The position numbers and the translations under genes were made by a program. The notes below the pieces were generated by a model. The model saw only the letters and a program-made list of their open reading frames with translations. It was not told where the DNA came from and did not search any database. A stretch of 64,000 bases of DNA from Desulforegulaceae bacterium (GTDB taxonomy: Bacteria; Desulfobacterota; Desulfobacteria; Desulfobacterales; JACKCP01): assembly GCA_034006035.1 (NCBI GenBank), contig JAVETN010000003.1, positions 1 through 64,000 of the forward strand, written 5' to 3'. The number at the start of each line of letters is the position of its first letter. Positions within the stretch are counted from its first letter, which is position 1. Of this stretch, positions 51,626 through 59,943 are shown piece by piece.

Positions 51626-52898
51626 TTGCTAAATCCATAATTGAATTATCAAGACATCGTTTCAAAAAAACAGGAAACAATAAAAGCCAATAAAATTCTT
51701 CTATATAAGTATGTGTCAAAAAAATAGTTGTAACAAGAAACATTACCAGAGAAAGTCTTAAAGCAAAAACCTCTAGTGCGTATTTCTCTTGCAAAACTTC
51801 ATTATCTTCTATTCTCTTTGAAACTGAAGACAAAACTCTAAAAGCATTTAAAGTCAGCAAGATTAACAAAACAAACCCCTGAACACCTAGTTCAGCTAGA
51901 CACCTGAAAAAAGTATTGTGAGTGTCTCTTCCTTCCATCTCTGGATTATAGCTACCAATTAAAAACTTAAATTTTCCTTCACCTATGCCAAAAGGGTAAT
52001 CTCTAAACATTTCCACAGCAGCAATCCAGGCATTGACTCTTCCTGCTGATGATGATCCCATTTCTTCTGTTCTAGTCTCTATGGTATCCATTCTTTTCCA
52101 AAATTTATCATCAGTAACACTTATAAAGCCTATTAAGCCTACAATTAATAAAATGATAATTTTTTTTCTGTATTTCTTTTGTGAAATTATTATTGAAAAA
52201 AAACAACCAACTGCTATTGCTAAAAATGAACCCCTAGATCTTATCAACACAAGGGTGTTAGCTATTAAAGCCGCCCCTCCAAAACATAAAACTTTTTCTT
52301 TGATATTGCCCTTCAAAAACTTTACAGCAACCCATGGAGCAATCATTAAAAAATGTGCTGCTAAAAAATTTCCTTCGCTAAAATCAGAACCGCCCCTTCC
52401 AGCATGTAAACGCCCATCAAAATACCTAAAAGACCCGTAAACTGATATTTCAAAGGCACAATAAAAAGCACTAAAAACATAAATCCATGTCATTGTATTG
52501 TAATATTTAAAATCAGTAACAATATGCGATACTAAAAATATAACAAAAAAAACTTTTAACATTTTTGTTGAGTTACTATCTGATGGCAAATTTAAACCAA
52601 TAATATCTGAAAGCAAAATTGTTAAAACAAACATAAAAAAAATTATTTCCTGGCTTTCAAACCACTTGTTAAATCTCAGTTTGGAAAAATGAATCAAAAA
52701 ACCCATAAAAATAGAAATAGATAAAAGAAATGCATATCTTGATAAAAAAGAAGGAATATAACTACTCCACCAATAACTAAGGGGATTTACATTGTAAAAA
52801 AGAATATAACCATAAGCACCAAATATAGGCCCTGATGCAATTGAAAGAACAAGGGAAGATAAAAGTATAAAAATATATAAAATAGTTTTTAAAGGCAT
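51615..52898 (-). CDS. O-antigen ligase/polymerase-like protein (probably exosortase-associated)
   Basis: A 427-residue polytopic protein with about eleven membrane helices. The segment SAGRVNAWIAAVEMFRDYPFGIGEGKFKFL near residue 286 and RDTHNTFFRCLAELGVQG are the signature of WaaL/Wzy-type enzymes and look close to the exosortase A-associated O-glycosylation ligase (TIGR03097). It would polymerise the repeat unit or transfer it to protein. The gene overlaps the deacetylase by 11 bases. Confidence 0.8.
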   Translation of the reverse strand: MPLKTILYIFILLSSLVLSIASGPIFGAYGYILFYNVNPLSYWWSSYIPSFLSRYAFLLSISIFMGFLIHFSKLRFNKWFESQEIIFFMFVLTILLSDIIGLNLPSDSNSTKMLKVFFVIFLVSHIVTDFKYYNTMTWIYVFSAFYCAFEISVYGSFRYFDGRLHAGRGGSDFSEGNFLAAHFLMIAPWVAVKFLKGNIKEKVLCFGGAALIANTLVLIRSRGSFLAIAVGCFFSIIISQKKYRKKIIILLIVGLIGFISVTDDKFWKRMDTIETRTEEMGSSSAGRVNAWIAAVEMFRDYPFGIGEGKFKFLIGSYNPEMEGRDTHNTFFRCLAELGVQGFVLLILLTLNAFRVLSSVSKRIEDNEVLQEKYALEVFALRLSLVMFLVTTIFLTHTYIEEFYWLLLFPVFLKRCLDNSIMDLANEK

Positions 52899-52938
52899 TT
52901 TTTATTCTCACTAACAAAATAAAAACTAGATTAGTTTC

Positions 52939-54387
52939 CTAATTTTTACTAAAAAACATTCTTTTTACTTGTCTAATTTCTTCCATAGTGAAAAATTTAA
53001 ACACAAAAAGAACAACAAGGTACAATATTAAAAGAAATGTTTTTATTATAATAGAAACAACCAAAGATTCATCAATACTGTTTGCAATTAGGAAAAAAGA
53101 AACAGCAGTAAAAAATAAAATAAAAAATTTAAAATATTCAAACTTTATATAATATAATTTTTGAGCAAAGAAATAAGTCAACAATGAAAGCGTAAAAAAA
53201 GTTATAAGAGTTGAAATTCCAGCCCCTATTACCCCGTAATTTTTGATGAAAAATATATTGGCTATGATATTTACCCCTGCAACTATCAATTGTATCAAAG
53301 CAATATATTTTGTCTGATACCTGTAAAGAATTCCAAAGGAAACAAAACTTGATATGCCAAAGAATATATAACTTAAAACAATTAAAGGAACAACTTCACT
53401 TCCACCCTGAAAAGAATCTGATGCTATAATAAATATTATTTCTCTTATATATACACTTATAACCAACCCTACTGAAACAACAAAAAAGTTATAATAAGTA
53501 AAAACTTTTGAAAAAATTTCTTTGCCATTTTCTTTTTTTGCTATTTCATATCGCTGAGTATCCCATATTCTAAAAATAGGCTGTGAAATAAGAACAGAGA
53601 TCATCATTCCAAATTTATATCCCAAAGAATAAAGTCCCAGTTCATTTAGTTCACAATATTTCTGAATAAAAAACCGATCTGAAAAATGAATAACAAACAT
53701 TGAAAGTGAAGCAGGAATCAGGGGAAGAGCATACTTGACCATTTCTAAAAGTTTTTTAATGCTGAATCTTAAGCGTACTCCTTTTAAAGTAACCGGTACA
53801 ACAATAACAGCATTTATACTTTTAGTGATCAGCATGCTAAGTAAAATTCCATAAACCTTCATTCCCATAAAAACAACAAACAAAATATTGAGACTCAAGC
53901 TAAGAACTAATGTCATTGTAGATAAAAAAGAATACAAAACAGATTTTTTCTGGACAATTAAATATGTCTCTGAAATTAAATATATATTTTGTATTGCAAA
54001 ACATATAAAAACCATTTGAAAAGAAAGTAAATACTCATCAGTACCTGTGACTAAAAAAGAAATGTTTTTGCTGAATAACTGAAGAACACATAAAAGAAAT
54101 ATACTTAAAATTGCGGAAAATATTAAAGCTGTTGTAAACACAGCTTCTTTATCTTCCTTAGAATCATAGTTATGGTAATACCTTATTAAGGCACCACCAA
54201 GCCTCATACCAACTATCATTCCTACAATTTCAAGGGTAAGATCAAGTAATTCCAAAACACCATAATCAGCTGGAGTCAAGAATCTTGTATAAACAGGGAT
54301 CATAAGAAATCCGATCCCTTTTTTCAAAAAATTAGCACTGCCATATATTGCACTATGCTTGATTAACTCTTTAAACTCTTTTAGCAA
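52939..54387 (-). CDS. Wzx-type flippase (polysaccharide transporter)
   Basis: A 482-residue protein with 12 or more membrane helices, a MATE/MOP-type oligosaccharide flippase: FLTPADYGVLELLDLTLEIVGMIVGMR near the N-terminus is typical of the family, as is the later run of helices (GVIGAGISTLITFFTLSLL). It turns lipid-linked repeat units across the inner membrane. It begins with TTG at 54387, 37 bases after the selenoprotein's stop. Confidence 0.9.
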   Translation of the reverse strand: MLKEFKELIKHSAIYGSANFLKKGIGFLMIPVYTRFLTPADYGVLELLDLTLEIVGMIVGMRLGGALIRYYHNYDSKEDKEAVFTTALIFSAILSIFLLCVLQLFSKNISFLVTGTDEYLLSFQMVFICFAIQNIYLISETYLIVQKKSVLYSFLSTMTLVLSLSLNILFVVFMGMKVYGILLSMLITKSINAVIVVPVTLKGVRLRFSIKKLLEMVKYALPLIPASLSMFVIHFSDRFFIQKYCELNELGLYSLGYKFGMMISVLISQPIFRIWDTQRYEIAKKENGKEIFSKVFTYYNFFVVSVGLVISVYIREIIFIIASDSFQGGSEVVPLIVLSYIFFGISSFVSFGILYRYQTKYIALIQLIVAGVNIIANIFFIKNYGVIGAGISTLITFFTLSLLTYFFAQKLYYIKFEYFKFFILFFTAVSFFLIANSIDESLVVSIIIKTFLLILYLVVLFVFKFFTMEEIRQVKRMFFSKN

Positions 54388-54424
54388 ATTAAATCCAGTT
54401 TAGTTTAATTGATAATTTAACAGA

Positions 54425-54904
54425 TTAACGATACTGAGACTTTATTACAAAAGGAAAACCAACATCTGCCATTGCACCAACTCCGCCTATAGAAACAAAA
54501 ACTTTTCGTTTCAAACCTTTTTCAATAAAATTAGCTGCCGCACGGGCCGCTGTACCTTCTCCGGGTCCTCAAGGTCAGTAAACAATAAGACATTTTTTGT
54601 TCTTTAACGGCAGTTTATTTGGATTTATTTTTGCTATCTGTCCTTCAGTAAAATGGAATGCTCCGGGAATCAAATCTTTGTTATGATAGGAAACCAAAAT
54701 AAATAAAGCCTGATTTGAATTATAAAGATTTAGAGCTGTATTGGCTGGAATTCTGGGAACCTCAGGGTAATACTTAGGGACTGCCTTTAAATACCCATGC
54801 TTAATAAGTTTTAAATTAATAGGATGAACATTCTTTGAAAAAACATTCGAAGAAAACCCAACAAATAAAACTAAAAATAAGAATATAATCTTTATTCTTT
54901 TCAT
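54425..54904 (-). CDS. Exported rhodanese-like protein with two in-frame UGA codons (probable di-selenocysteine protein)
   Basis: A 159-residue exported rhodanese homolog if two UGA codons are read as selenocysteine. The signal peptide is about residues 1-24 (IIFLFLVLFVGFSSNVFS). Then come LIPGAFHF and the strand KKCLIVY, then UGA (54575-54577) Pro UGA (54569-54571) GPGEGTAARAAANFIEKG and GGVGAMADVGFPF, to a TAA at 54425. Sec would be residues 110 and 112, where rhodaneses have their catalytic Cys (position 110) and loop. Downstream codons are perfectly rhodanese-like, so this is recoding, not decay. AAGGAG precedes ATG 54904. It is in one operon with the sulfotransferase and E1-like genes. 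Reading only to the first UGA would lose a third of the protein. What it transfers, and to what, is unknown. Confidence 0.8.
54533..54551 (-). promoter_or_regulatory. Candidate bacterial SECIS hairpin
   Basis: In the mRNA, AGC-G-GCC, loop CGUGC, GGC-A-GCU forms a six-pair stem with one mismatch. The G-U of the loop falls about 29 bases after the second UGA and about 35 after the first, inside the 16-37 window usual for bacterial SECIS elements. The stretch is far richer in G+C than the rest of the gene. A second possible hairpin (ACCUU with AAGGU around a 12-base loop) involves the first UGA directly. Folding was by eye. Confidence 0.5.
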
Positions 54905-54913
54905 ATTCACTCC

Positions 54914-55666
54914 TTATATATTATCCCGCCTTGGAAAGGTTATCTTTTCTCTTTTTAAATACCTGTATAAATAATAGTAAATAAAAGCCTTAAGTATTGA
55001 AAAAGTTCTATATCTTTTTTTAAATAAAACCCCTTTGTAAATATTTGTTAAATCTTTAAACTCAATATTTAAATTATAAATTTTATTTATTTTTTTTATA
55101 AATTCTTGAGGGTTTATAATTAGATCCTCAAAAACAAACTTATGATCAAAAAGCCCATTGTTTTCCAAATATTTCATATAACTCTTGTGATAATTAGAGT
55201 TCATTTGTCCATGCTCTTTAAAACTCATAGGAATTTTACGGCTAAGAATCAACCCTGAATAACTTTGAAAAGGATCCCTATCAATAAATATAAAATCAGC
55301 ATTATTGACTTCACTAAATTGATCCCAAAAATGTATAGTGTATGAAAGTCGTGGATCTTTCCACAACCAAGGACCATTGGCATTGCATTTATCAATAAAC
55401 TTTTGAAATATATCAGGATTAAGAGTTTTTTTGAGCTGGGAGATTTTTTCAATTGAAGGAGGTGGAATGTCATTACAATCTCTTCTGCCAAATCCTGATG
55501 CCTTCAAAATTTCAATATTTAAATCTACCAGTTCTGAGTTTTCATAAGTATCAAAATTAAGTTTTTTAGTTTCTTCCCCAAGCCAGTAACCTTGAGTGGC
55601 AATCAGTCCAGTAAGAACAGAACTTCCACTTGAACCAGTTGTAAAAACAACAATATTTTTTTTCAT
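54914..55666 (-). CDS. Sulfotransferase-family protein
   Basis: A 250-residue sulfotransferase-like enzyme. The PAPS 5'-phosphosulfate loop is FTTGSSGSSVLTGLI near residue 8, and GPWLWKDPRLSYTIHFWD with IFIDRDPFQSYSGLI near 98-135 holds the 3'-phosphate-binding Arg/Ser. It would move sulfate from PAPS to a sugar hydroxyl or amine. PAPS could come from the APS kinase at 36777. The ATG overlaps the E1-like gene stop (ATGA), and its stop is 9 bases before the Sec-rhodanese start. Confidence 0.85.
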   Translation of the reverse strand: MKKNIVVFTTGSSGSSVLTGLIATQGYWLGEETKKLNFDTYENSELVDLNIEILKASGFGRRDCNDIPPPSIEKISQLKKTLNPDIFQKFIDKCNANGPWLWKDPRLSYTIHFWDQFSEVNNADFIFIDRDPFQSYSGLILSRKIPMSFKEHGQMNSNYHKSYMKYLENNGLFDHKFVFEDLIINPQEFIKKINKIYNLNIEFKDLTNIYKGVLFKKRYRTFSILKAFIYYYLYRYLKREKITFPRRDNI

Positions 55667-56499
55667 AATGAAGCCTTAGATTTAATATATTCAAAAATTT
55701 TTCTATAAATATCCTTGTTGAGAAATGAAGTGGAGTTTTTTATTTGCATTTTATTGTCATAAAGTTCAAAATTTAAATATTTTGGATATTTAACAGCTTT
55801 TCCTTTTCCAATTATAAGCTTTATTGCTTCACTTACAATTAAGCAACCAACCATATTTGTTACAAAGTTTAGTGATCCAGAGGTTTGGTGAACAAATTTA
55901 TTATCAAACTCAATGAGTTCATCTTCAGTCATTTCTGTAATAGGTTTAACATTTTTATACTTAAACTTTCTCCAGATTTTTTCTAAAAAGCTTTCACATT
56001 CAGAATATCTATAATCAAAGGATTGAACCCTTCCCCCACTAATATTTGCATATCCATTGACTAAAGGAATTTTTCTTTTTTGAGCTGCAAGATAAAAAAG
56101 TTTACATGAAGGATAGTCTGCACTTTGTATCATAATATCTGCACCTTCTGAAAACTTGTCGATATTTGAATTTGTAACTCTATCAGTAATTTTTATTTCT
56201 ATTTCAGCATAAGGGTTAATTTCTTTTATTCTTTCTGCTGTAATATCAACTTTATATTTTCCAAGTGTTTTTGATGTTGCAAATAACTGCCTGTTCAGGT
56301 TTGTTACTTCATATTTATCCATATCAAGAAGCCTGAATTTTTTAACTCCCCATCTGGCAAAAAGTTCAGCTGTTATTGCACCAACACCGCCAAGACCAGA
56401 AATTGCAAAAGTTGTATTTCGAATTTTATTCATTGAAAAATCATCTATAAATAACGATGTCCGATTCAGCATTCCTTTGATATATTCCTGTTCTTCCAA
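55663..56499 (-). CDS. E1/ThiF/MoeB-like adenylyltransferase
   Basis: A 278-residue ubiquitin-activating-enzyme-like protein. The nucleotide loop is AISGLGGVGAITAELFARWGV, followed by DKYEVTNLNRQLFATSKTLGKYKVD (Arg and Lys of the adenylation site) and DIMIQSADYPSCKLFYLAAQ, then NGYANISGGRVQSFDY. No CxxC zinc pairs are present, unlike MoeB. It adenylates the C-terminus of a small partner protein in known relatives; no ThiS/MoaD-like gene lies nearby. I use the TTG at 56499, one base after the previous stop and preceded by AAGGG; a longer reading to 56544 would overlap the glycosyltransferase by 44 bases. Confidence 0.8.
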   Translation of the reverse strand: MEEQEYIKGMLNRTSLFIDDFSMNKIRNTTFAISGLGGVGAITAELFARWGVKKFRLLDMDKYEVTNLNRQLFATSKTLGKYKVDITAERIKEINPYAEIEIKITDRVTNSNIDKFSEGADIMIQSADYPSCKLFYLAAQKRKIPLVNGYANISGGRVQSFDYRYSECESFLEKIWRKFKYKNVKPITEMTEDELIEFDNKFVHQTSGSLNFVTNMVGCLIVSEAIKLIIGKGKAVKYPKYLNFELYDNKMQIKNSTSFLNKDIYRKIFEYIKSKASL

Positions 56500-56500
56500 T

Positions 56501-57712
56501 TTACAGCCCTTTTTTTGATTTATTATAGATGTCTTTATAAACAAAAGTAGTTTTTGACCATTTATGATTAGAATTTACCCATTTCAAACCAAACTCCTGC
56601 AATTGGTTAATTTTAGTTTCACTGTCCAATAAATCTGACAGCTTCTTTTTTAAATCAGGCAAATTTCCAGCCTTAAAAAGGAGACCGTTTTTTCCGTTAA
56701 TAATCAACTCTTTGTGTCCTCCCACATCACTTGCAACAAGAGCTTTTTTCATAGCCATTGCTTCAAGAGGTTTCAAGGGAGTAACAAGCTCTGTAAGCCT
56801 CATGGAATATCTTGGATAACAAAGAATATTTATAATTGAATATACTTCTGCAATTTTTGAATGATCTATTCTGCCCGGCATTAAGACTTTTTCATTAATT
56901 CCCAATTGATTAACAAGCTCTTCAAGCTCTTTTTTCATTTCACCTCCACCTACTAAAAGAAGAAATGCATCGGATTGAGTTTTAGATATTGATGCAAAAG
57001 CCTTTACAAGCAAATCAAGTCCTTCATACCTATAAAAAGAACCTACAAATCCAATTATTTTTTTATTTGAAAGATTCCATTCTTTTTTTAACCCGGAATC
57101 CGAAACAGCAGGTTTTAAATGTGCTGGATCAATGCCGTTAAAAACCGGGGTTATTTTATTTTTATCAATGCCTCTATTAACTAAGTCCTGCTTTATTCCT
57201 TCACAAAGAACTGCTATATGAGATGCTTTTTTGCACAAAAATGTTTCAAGGTTTCTAGTGATCTTATATTTAAAGGAATTTTCTGTATATGTGCCATGAT
57301 CCACAGCTGCATCTTCCCAGAAAGCTCTGATTTCAGATACAAAAGGAAGGTTAAATTTCTTTGCTGCAAAATATGCGGGAAATCCATTTAAAACAGGGGA
57401 ATGTGCTTGAATAATATCTGGTTTTTCAATTTTTATAATTTCTTTAATTCGCTTATAAAGCCGGCCCATCAAAAAAAGTTCATAAAAAAAAGGAATTCTG
57501 GGTTTTGCAAAACCTGTTCTATAGTATTTTATACCGTCAATTATTTCTTGTCTTGTTTTTATTGGATCTTCCAGATTTTCTTCATGTTTTGGAGAAGTCA
57601 AAACAATTGGAGCAAATCCGTTTTTTTGCTGAGCGAGAAATATATTCTGACTTCTGAATGTATAGCCACTGTGTAAAGGAAGACTATGATCAAGAATGTG
57701 AAGGATTTTCAT
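56501..57712 (-). CDS. Exosortase A-associated glycosyltransferase (TIGR04063-like)
   Basis: A 403-residue GT4 enzyme. The start MKILHILDHSLPLHSGYTFR is diagnostic of TIGR04063 (PEP-CTERM/exosortase A-associated group). Later, FVSEIRAFWEDAAVDHGTYTENS and IGFVGSFYRYEGLDLLVKAFASI, then PLKPLEAMAMKKALVASDVGGH. It adds a sugar early in the repeat unit. Its start lies 23 bases inside the heparinase-like gene, so translation is coupled. Confidence 0.95.
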   Translation of the reverse strand: MKILHILDHSLPLHSGYTFRSQNIFLAQQKNGFAPIVLTSPKHEENLEDPIKTRQEIIDGIKYYRTGFAKPRIPFFYELFLMGRLYKRIKEIIKIEKPDIIQAHSPVLNGFPAYFAAKKFNLPFVSEIRAFWEDAAVDHGTYTENSFKYKITRNLETFLCKKASHIAVLCEGIKQDLVNRGIDKNKITPVFNGIDPAHLKPAVSDSGLKKEWNLSNKKIIGFVGSFYRYEGLDLLVKAFASISKTQSDAFLLLVGGGEMKKELEELVNQLGINEKVLMPGRIDHSKIAEVYSIINILCYPRYSMRLTELVTPLKPLEAMAMKKALVASDVGGHKELIINGKNGLLFKAGNLPDLKKKLSDLLDSETKINQLQEFGLKWVNSNHKWSKTTFVYKDIYNKSKKGL

Positions 57713-59939
57713 TTTTATCCATGCTTTTTATTTTAGTTTTATTGTTTTTATCAAAAATTAAAATTTTATTGTTTATTTTAAGTTCAATATTATTTTTATT
57801 AACTTTTTTTTCATATTTTAAGTTAGATTTCTCACCTTTTGATGATGGCTTTAAAATAACCAAAAACTCCGTCTTTTTTGTTTCATCCTGTGACTGAAGT
57901 TCAAAACGCCATAGACCTGAATCAAACCATTTTTTTTCAACAGCACCGGAGCTCATATTTTTTCCATCAAGCCTTTGCTCATCTCCATCGGTTTCAACAT
58001 AAAATCTATAGTCTGGGCCGCCTATTTTTCTAATCAAGCTTTTTTCTGGAAGGATTGCTTCTATATAAAGTTTTCCATCCCCATTCTTAATTTCAAGCTT
58101 TTTATCAAAGGTTTCCAGAATACCATTAGTATAACTTCCTTTGACAATTGTTTCATTAATTGTTTCAGGCTTTGACCATGAATGCAAAAGCCACTTTTTA
58201 ACATAATTTTTTTTAACTGACTCTACAATATCATGTACTACCAAGACATCTTCTTTTATAAGATAAACCAGCTCTCTTATTGCAGATTCAGCCTTTTCTT
58301 TACTGTAAGCATTTGTCAAATCGCTTAAAATATAAACATAGTCTTCATTATCGTTCTTAAAATCAAGAATTTTACCACCTTGATACTTTAAGCCTTGTTC
58401 AAGGTTATCATAGTAGTTTTTTATGCTTGTTATTGCACTTCCGGTAGGTATAATTATTCTTTGACCTCCTCCGGAAACACAGTCATTAAAAAACTTATCG
58501 GGTTTTTGGCATTCATCTGGTGATAAAATTAAAATAGAATTTGAAGATACCGTTCTGATGTAATAATTTAATCTGTGCTCTGAAGTATACCCTCCATATG
58601 AGCCGCTGGATATAGCAAGAGGCGAATTTTTAAAAATTGTAAAATGACCTGCTTTGTAATGTCCGTGATGAGTAAAGCTATTGCCGGCAATATAGCTTAT
58701 AAAAGTATCTTGTTTAGTCCACCCGGACCTCATAAAAACCTGTCCAAAAAAATTTTCACCAAAAAGCCTGCTTTTTTTAAGATTTTCATTGGATTTTTCC
58801 AAAACCGACAAATCTTTATACTGACCGGAAATATCTTTATCAAAAGTATCAAACCATCTAAATACCGGTATCCCCCAGCGATAACCCCAAAAACAAGCCG
58901 ATGCTCCGTGCAGTGAGCTAAGGTATTTAGAAAAATCTCTGAACATTGGGTTGTAAGTTGCAAGATATAAGATATCAACGACACGCTGAGTTTCTTCTTT
59001 TAAATCGTTTCTTGGCCCTGTATCCCCAAAAAGATGAAAAAAACCATCTGATCTTGTTCCGTAAACAATCCATTCTCCAACAGAATTTAACACTTTTTTT
59101 ATTTTAAGATTTGTTACTGGATCATCAACTGCATTTAAATGGGTTAAACATGCAATAACAAAGGGATAAGCTCTGTTGTTTATCCAGTAACTGTATCCTT
59201 CTGGCCAGCCTTCTGTGATATTTATTGCTTCAAGTGCTTCTAAAAAATGAGCCTGGGATCTTTGAACAAGCTTAATATCATCTTTAGAAAAAGGATCGAA
59301 AACTACTGCTGCAACCCAGTTTGAACAAGCTATTTGAAATCTTCCATGCCACATGGACGCCGAGTTTCCATCTAACACTTCCAATGCTTTTTTTATGTAA
59401 TCTTTAAGCTTTAAGTTTACTCTAGTTCTTTCATCTAAGGTCCAATCAGGATAATCAAAAAGGAAATCATACATTAAAGCCAAATCTAAACCATTACCAT
59501 CTCCACCAGCTGCCCTTGGATACAAAACGTTTGAGTTCAGTAAAGAATCAACCCCTTCTTTTCCCGCTTCAAAATCCATTGAACAAAGCCATTTTGAAGC
59601 TTTTTTTGTATATGAATCAACAACCTTTCTATACTTTTCATCTTCAATATATTTGTTTCTTAAAAGCTCTATATGCTTGCTTGATTTAAATACCGTCCTA
59701 GGATAATCAGCCTTTATTTTTCCTGTAAGTTTATGGGTATTAAACTTTGGCTCATTATTTGTATAGTTTGTTATCTCAGCTTTGAAGTTGATTTTTTGAC
59801 TTACTTTTCTAAGTAAAGATTTGATATCTTTACTTTCAGCATTAAAGAAAAAAACTACGGCTGATAAAAAAAAGAGAATACCTAGTAAACAAAAAAAAGT
59901 AACTGATATTTTATACAGTTTTTTTAAATATTTTTTCAT
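57690..59939 (-). CDS. Heparinase II/III-like polysaccharide lyase
   Basis: A 749-residue protein with one N-terminal membrane helix (ISVTFFCLLGILFFLSAVVFF). An alpha/alpha-toroid domain (about 75-400: GGDGNGLDLALMYDFLFDYPDWTLDERTR, WHGRFQIACSNWVAA, INNRAYPFVIACLTHLN) is followed by a beta domain (about 420-700) with SFTHHGHYKAGHFTIFKNSPLAISSGSYGG, the heparinase II/III core. It would cleave a uronic-acid-containing polysaccharide, probably to process or release the locus product. It follows the TIGR03087 GT by 4 bases. Confidence 0.85.
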   Translation of the reverse strand: MKKYLKKLYKISVTFFCLLGILFFLSAVVFFFNAESKDIKSLLRKVSQKINFKAEITNYTNNEPKFNTHKLTGKIKADYPRTVFKSSKHIELLRNKYIEDEKYRKVVDSYTKKASKWLCSMDFEAGKEGVDSLLNSNVLYPRAAGGDGNGLDLALMYDFLFDYPDWTLDERTRVNLKLKDYIKKALEVLDGNSASMWHGRFQIACSNWVAAVVFDPFSKDDIKLVQRSQAHFLEALEAINITEGWPEGYSYWINNRAYPFVIACLTHLNAVDDPVTNLKIKKVLNSVGEWIVYGTRSDGFFHLFGDTGPRNDLKEETQRVVDILYLATYNPMFRDFSKYLSSLHGASACFWGYRWGIPVFRWFDTFDKDISGQYKDLSVLEKSNENLKKSRLFGENFFGQVFMRSGWTKQDTFISYIAGNSFTHHGHYKAGHFTIFKNSPLAISSGSYGGYTSEHRLNYYIRTVSSNSILILSPDECQKPDKFFNDCVSGGGQRIIIPTGSAITSIKNYYDNLEQGLKYQGGKILDFKNDNEDYVYILSDLTNAYSKEKAESAIRELVYLIKEDVLVVHDIVESVKKNYVKKWLLHSWSKPETINETIVKGSYTNGILETFDKKLEIKNGDGKLYIEAILPEKSLIRKIGGPDYRFYVETDGDEQRLDGKNMSSGAVEKKWFDSGLWRFELQSQDETKKTEFLVILKPSSKGEKSNLKYEKKVNKNNIELKINNKILIFDKNNKTKIKSMDKNENPSHS

Positions 59940-59943
59940 TTTT

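Noticed and set aside
54425-54577. The gene at 54575-54904 as a simple truncated or frameshifted pseudogene
   Set aside because: The sequence after both UGA codons stays in the same frame, keeps rhodanese motifs to the end and has a normal stop; decay would not spare exactly that frame.
56499-56544. Longer N-terminus of the E1-like protein from 56544
   Set aside because: It would overlap the glycosyltransferase gene by 44 bases, and the added residues have no resemblance to E1 N-termini; the TTG at 56499 is a better fit.
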